Source: CAZONU01 sp965370045 (lineage in GTDB: Bacteria > Planctomycetota > SZUA-567 > JAKLDR01). Taken from it: DNA of 7,917 nucleotides. The notes beneath the pieces were generated by a model, which was not told the DNA's origin, searched no databases, and was given only the letters and a program-made list of their open reading frames with translations. The stretch covers positions 1 to 7,917 of the forward strand of contig CBDUSI010000161.1 of the NCBI GenBank assembly GCA_965370045.1, read 5' to 3'. A program made the position numbers and the translations under genes. Shown here in pieces: positions 4,931 to 7,917 of the stretch. Positions within the stretch are counted from its first letter, which is position 1. The number at the start of each line of letters is the position of its first letter.

Positions 4931-5905
4931 ATGGACCGCTCAACATACCGTTGCGAATTGTGCGAGAGCCCTGCGGGTTCCGTGATTGCCGTCGGGAGAG
5001 ATTTCGAGTACGAAACGCTGCCGGATGATTTCCAGTACTCATTGTGCCCGTCCTGCAAGCACCTCTTTCTCCAATGTCGCCCTTCTGAATCTGAAATTGG
5101 AAGTATCTACCCCCCAACTTACTATACGGTCAACCCCAAGTCGCCGCTGTTTCTGAGAGGGTCCATTTACAGGCACAAGGTCCGTATGGACGCTGCCAGG
5201 ATTCTCAAGGTGATCCGAAGCAGGAAGAAGCGCAGTGTTCTCGACGTCGGTTGCGGGGATTGCGCGCGCCTGATGTCCATCAGGCATTCATCGATCGGCC
5301 CCGGCATGGAGCTTGCGGGCCTGGACCTGCAGTTCAGCGAGGAAGTGGCCGGGGCCGCGAAGGCGGCGGACATAGACCTCATTGAGGGAAACGTCGAAAG
5401 CGTTCCGTTAGGCGAGAAGCGGTACGACCTCGTGCTCATGAGCCAACTCATCGAGCACTTGTATGCCCCGCGGAGGACCCTGCAGACGGTCTTCAATCTG
5501 TTGAACCCGGGAGGCATTCTCGTCATAGAAACGCCTCAATGGAAGTGCCTGGACTTCCTCCTGTTCAAGAAGCGGTACTGGGGTGGATATCACTTCCCGC
5601 GGCACTTCAACATATTCTCGGCGTCTTCCCTCAAGAGGTTCGTGGAAAGCTGCGGATTCGAGATCCGGGAGCATGGTTTCCTGCCGTCACCGGGCTTCTG
5701 GATCATGAGCTTGCGGAACATGTTGGGGATGAACAGTCGCGAGTCTTCGAACTCGGTGTTTGAGTTCATCAACTTCTCCTGCCTGCCCGTTGTCGCTTTC
5801 TTCGTGCTGTTGGACAAGCTCAGGATGCTGTTGGGCGGAAGGACCTCCAATCAATTCGTCATCGCGCAGAGGCCCGGGTCGACGGAAGGGAAACCAGGAC
5901 AATGA
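4931..5905 (+). CDS. Class I SAM-dependent methyltransferase with N-terminal zinc ribbon
   Basis: Predicted 324 aa. An N-terminal zinc-ribbon-like module has Cys8-x2-Cys11 and Cys39-x2-Cys42. The Rossmann core follows: motif I VLDVGCGD at 103-110 binds SAM, GLDL with Asp132 is the expected ribose contact, EGNVESVPL is at 152-160, SQLIEHL at 171-177, and LNPGGILVIETP at about 190-201. The later YWGGYHFPRHFNIFSASSLK is typical of the Methyltransf_23 type. This architecture is common among enzymes encoded with surface sugar, lipid or natural product genes, but the acceptor cannot be read from the sequence. The C-terminal region (about 280-300) is hydrophobic and may touch a membrane or a lipid substrate. 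The ribosome site is weak (GGGTGG, about 8 bases before ATG). The stop overlaps the next ATG by four bases. GC is lower than in the flanking minus-strand genes. Confidence 0.93.
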   Translation: MDRSTYRCELCESPAGSVIAVGRDFEYETLPDDFQYSLCPSCKHLFLQCRPSESEIGSIYPPTYYTVNPKSPLFLRGSIYRHKVRMDAARILKVIRSRKKRSVLDVGCGDCARLMSIRHSSIGPGMELAGLDLQFSEEVAGAAKAADIDLIEGNVESVPLGEKRYDLVLMSQLIEHLYAPRRTLQTVFNLLNPGGILVIETPQWKCLDFLLFKKRYWGGYHFPRHFNIFSASSLKRFVESCGFEIREHGFLPSPGFWIMSLRNMLGMNSRESSNSVFEFINFSCLPVVAFFVLLDKLRMLLGGRTSNQFVIAQRPGSTEGKPGQ

Positions 5906-6936
5906 GCGGACGCTTCTTCTACAACTTCAAGTACGCCTTCACGCTGAGAAAGCCCCTTCTTCTGGCCCGCTTGGCCAGGAACTTCGTGCTGGCGAAGGTG
6001 TTCTCGAAGAAAGTCCTGCGGTATGTCGATGTGTGCGTGTCAACTCAATGCAATCTCTCATGTGCGCATTGTTTCGCAACTTCCTTCACAAGCTCATCGC
6101 CGCTCTTGTCCCTTGACGAATGGGAGGACATCGCCGGCCAATGCAATCAGCTCGGCTGCGTGAGCTTCGGCATTACGGGTGGGGAGCCCCTGTTGTACGA
6201 GAATCTCGTGCCGCTTGTGAAAAGGCTGCGTCCGGAAAGAAACCTCATTACGATAAACTCCAATGGAACACTGTTGACGGATTCGATGGCCCGGGCGCTG
6301 CGCAAAGCCGGTGTTGATATCTTCCAGTTCAGCATGGACAGCTTCAATCCGGAAGAGCATGATTCCTTCCGCAAGAAGAGCGGCACGCACTCGAGCCTGC
6401 TGAAGGCGATTGACGTGGCTCTGTCCAATGGGCTCAAGGTCACACTGGTGTGCACGGTGAGCCACCAGACGATGCGCAGCGAAGGGGTGATGGGCGTCGT
6501 TGATTTCGCCAAGAAGCGCGGAATCCTGCTCATATTCTCTCGCGCGACCGCCGCTGGCGAGTGGCTCGGCCGAAGGGATATCCTGCTCACCAAGGAGGAC
6601 CAGGCGTTCATGTATGGTCTGGCCCGCCGACTGCCGCACGTCAGGACGGATATGGATACCAACTTCGGGGCTTACGGCTGTTCGGCCGCTTCGGAGAAGC
6701 TGTACGTCACCCCGACCGGGGAGGTTATCCCGTGTCCCTTCATGCATCTTTCCTTCGGAAACACCAGAGAAGACTCTATCACGACGATAAGAGACAGGAT
6801 GTTGAGCGTTCCGCGACTCAACTGCTACTCGCCCACCTGCCACACCGGCGAGGACAAGGACTTTATAGAGAAGGTGCTTTCAAAGACCTTCAAGGAACGG
6901 AAACTGGTGGACTGGAAGGATTGTTTTCCCGAATAG
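5902..6936 (+). CDS. Radical SAM/SPASM domain enzyme
   Basis: Predicted 344 aa, starting in the ATGA overlap (5902-5905), so it should be coupled to and made with the methyltransferase. The 4Fe-4S cluster motif CNLSCAHC (Cys50, Cys54, Cys57) has the radical SAM CxxxCxxC spacing. ITGGEPLL at 91-98 is the SAM-binding GGEP motif, ITINSNG follows at about 116-122, and FQFSMDS at 141-147 fits the barrel. The C-terminal SPASM-like region has Cys260, Cys278 in PTGEVIPCPF, Cys308, Cys313 and Cys341, enough for at least one auxiliary cluster. SPASM enzymes modify peptides or proteins, or act on small molecules or sugars. No clear precursor peptide lies beside this one, so the substrate is open. The basic, hydrophobic N-terminus (10-40) may bind a membrane. 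A role as partner of the methyltransferase in modifying one envelope or secreted molecule is inference. Confidence 0.93.
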   Translation: MSGRFFYNFKYAFTLRKPLLLARLARNFVLAKVFSKKVLRYVDVCVSTQCNLSCAHCFATSFTSSSPLLSLDEWEDIAGQCNQLGCVSFGITGGEPLLYENLVPLVKRLRPERNLITINSNGTLLTDSMARALRKAGVDIFQFSMDSFNPEEHDSFRKKSGTHSSLLKAIDVALSNGLKVTLVCTVSHQTMRSEGVMGVVDFAKKRGILLIFSRATAAGEWLGRRDILLTKEDQAFMYGLARRLPHVRTDMDTNFGAYGCSAASEKLYVTPTGEVIPCPFMHLSFGNTREDSITTIRDRMLSVPRLNCYSPTCHTGEDKDFIEKVLSKTFKERKLVDWKDCFPE

Positions 6937-6988
6937 GATCACCTTGCGAACGGTTCGCCCTATTCCTCGCGGCGCGTCTACCGGCTTC

Positions 6989-7917
6989 TCACTTCCCGAG
7001 CTTCTTCTGTACCTCGGCGGCCAGTTCGTAGAGCCCCTCGGAAAGCTCCTGGACCCCCAGCGCCAGAATGGTCCGCGGGGAGCCGGAGGCGCCCTGCTGA
7101 GCCAGGCGGGTGCGGTTGTCGAGCAGCGTGCGCGCGCGGGTGGCCAGCTCGTCGCCGAGCTTGGCCCGCTTGGCCTTGTCTTCCAGGGCCTTCTCGATGA
7201 ATACCCGGGCCTCGATCTCCTGGGAGTTCTCCCGGAATCCCTCCATCTGGGCGGTGCTGATGGCTCCGTCGCGGCCGGGCCTGAGGAAGAACTGCCCGCA
7301 GGCCTGTAGGCGCAGCTGCCCCCAGCGGGTCTCGTTGTAGCGCGCGCAGAGCGGGCTCTTGCGTCCGCGCTTGTCGGCCAGCACGTTCCAGAAATCGGCC
7401 CCCATCCGGCCCATGCCGTGCGTGCCGTAGTCCTTGTTGCCTCTGTCTTCCTTGGGCAGGCGCTTGGGGTGGATGATGTTGGTGACCATGGCCTCCAGGC
7501 GCACGCGCAGCTTGGGCACGGGATGGGTGTGGAAGCCCTCGCGGGTCACGGTGCGCCAGGGCCCCCGGTTCTTCCAGCCGTAGCCGCGCCCGAAGTCCGG
7601 ATCGACGTGCCTGCCGTCCCCGCCCCAGGCCCGCGAGATCATGCCCACCGGGTAGGTCTTGCCGCCCTCGGTGCGCTTCCACTTCCGTGAGCCGGTCGCC
7701 TGGCTGCCCTGGTTGCCCAGCCTTAGCACCGTCGTGTGCGAGTGGTGAATCCACAAGAGATCGCCGCCGGAGGCCTTGTCCAGGTCGGCCAGGGAGACGT
7801 CCGTGGGCGTGTAGTCGCCGGACTGGCCCATCATCAGCGACTTGCCGACGCCGCGCTCCGCGCAGATCTTCTTCATGCCCTCGATCACCGGCTTCCAGAA
7901 CTTCACGCACTCCGGCG
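6989..7917 (-). CDS. C-terminal part of a GH123/DUF4091-like glycoside hydrolase (partial)
   Basis: The frame is open to the right edge (308 codons visible, starting PECVKFWKPVIEGMKK), so the N-terminus is missing; the GTG at 7906 is an internal Val codon, not a start. The visible part looks like the end of a TIM-barrel hydrolase: a helix, then KSLMMGQSGDYTPTD, then GADFWNV and ARYNETRWGQLRL. The segment GAISTAQMEGFRENSQEIEARV resembles the DUF4091 pattern (G.vat.r.E.lREg.qE.EAR), where beta-galactosaminidases of family GH123 are the characterised members. A helical C-terminus ends ELAAEVQKKLGK. It would act on amino sugar or other glycans, probably outside the cytoplasm, but the signal peptide and catalytic Asp/Glu pair lie outside or cannot be assigned. 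Converges with the radical SAM gene, 52 bases away. Coding call strong, family call moderate. Confidence 0.8.
   Translation of the reverse strand, partial: PECVKFWKPVIEGMKKICAERGVGKSLMMGQSGDYTPTDVSLADLDKASGGDLLWIHHSHTTVLRLGNQGSQATGSRKWKRTEGGKTYPVGMISRAWGGDGRHVDPDFGRGYGWKNRGPWRTVTREGFHTHPVPKLRVRLEAMVTNIIHPKRLPKEDRGNKDYGTHGMGRMGADFWNVLADKRGRKSPLCARYNETRWGQLRLQACGQFFLRPGRDGAISTAQMEGFRENSQEIEARVFIEKALEDKAKRAKLGDELATRARTLLDNRTRLAQQGASGSPRTILALGVQELSEGLYELAAEVQKKLGK

Noticed and set aside
4891..5032. ATG ORF beginning at 4891 overlapping the methyltransferase in another frame, considered as a precursor peptide
   Set aside because: Its start overlaps the -10 box, so it would not be on the transcript, and most of it is out of frame with strongly supported coding sequence.
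6946..6958. Palindrome GCGAAC-G-GTTCGC between convergent genes as a terminator
   Set aside because: The loop is too short for the full stem, leaving about 4 pairs, and no T-run follows on either strand.
6978..7910. Second long minus-strand frame over the hydrolase region
   Set aside because: The other minus frame carries recognisable hydrolase motifs and stays open to the window edge; this one is Arg/Gly/Pro-rich shadow sequence.

Overview
The window is a GC-rich stretch of bacterial chromosome with dense coding. Tandem HEAT-like anchored proteins, a Big-domain lipoprotein, a GH123-like hydrolase tail and a TTNCGGA heptamer inverted repeat together suggest an uncultured environmental bacterium with a Gram-negative type envelope, such as a planctomycete or another PVC-type lineage. 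This is inference: no rRNA or other phylogenetic marker is present.

Region 1 (1-2027, + strand) is part of a tandem array of small membrane-anchored paralogues. The last 20 codons of one gene are followed by three more genes, each joined to the previous one by a 4-base GTGA or ATGA overlap. Gene ends are conserved at DNA level (about 90% over the first anchor block and 88% over the tail between the first two complete genes), while the cores have diverged. The last member has clear HEAT repeats and replaces the usual DWWE(R/K)EGKA tail with a BamE/SmpA-like domain. A 30-base inverted repeat made of 7-mers (2048-2133) lies between this array and the convergent next gene.

Region 2 (2172-3833, - strand) encodes a lipoprotein with four Ig-like (Big-type) repeats, a very basic Pro/Lys/Arg linker and a C-terminal beta-rich domain. 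It has a good sigma70-type promoter in a 261-base divergent intergenic region. On the other side of that region are a possible 28-codon leader ORF and a gene for a one-TM protein of unknown function (4095-4733).

Region 3 (4867-6936, + strand) is a two-gene operon with its own promoter: a zinc-ribbon SAM methyltransferase translationally coupled to a radical SAM/SPASM enzyme. Rows counted by hand are about 50-52% GC here and 72-73% in the lipoprotein and the last gene, so the pair may have been acquired. Its substrate cannot be read from the window.

Region 4 (6989-7917, - strand) is the C-terminal part of a probable GH123/DUF4091-like glycoside hydrolase that runs off the right edge. Most products appear to act in the envelope or outside the cell, but nothing shows that the regions form one pathway. 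No tRNA, rRNA, CRISPR, transposase or phage gene was seen.
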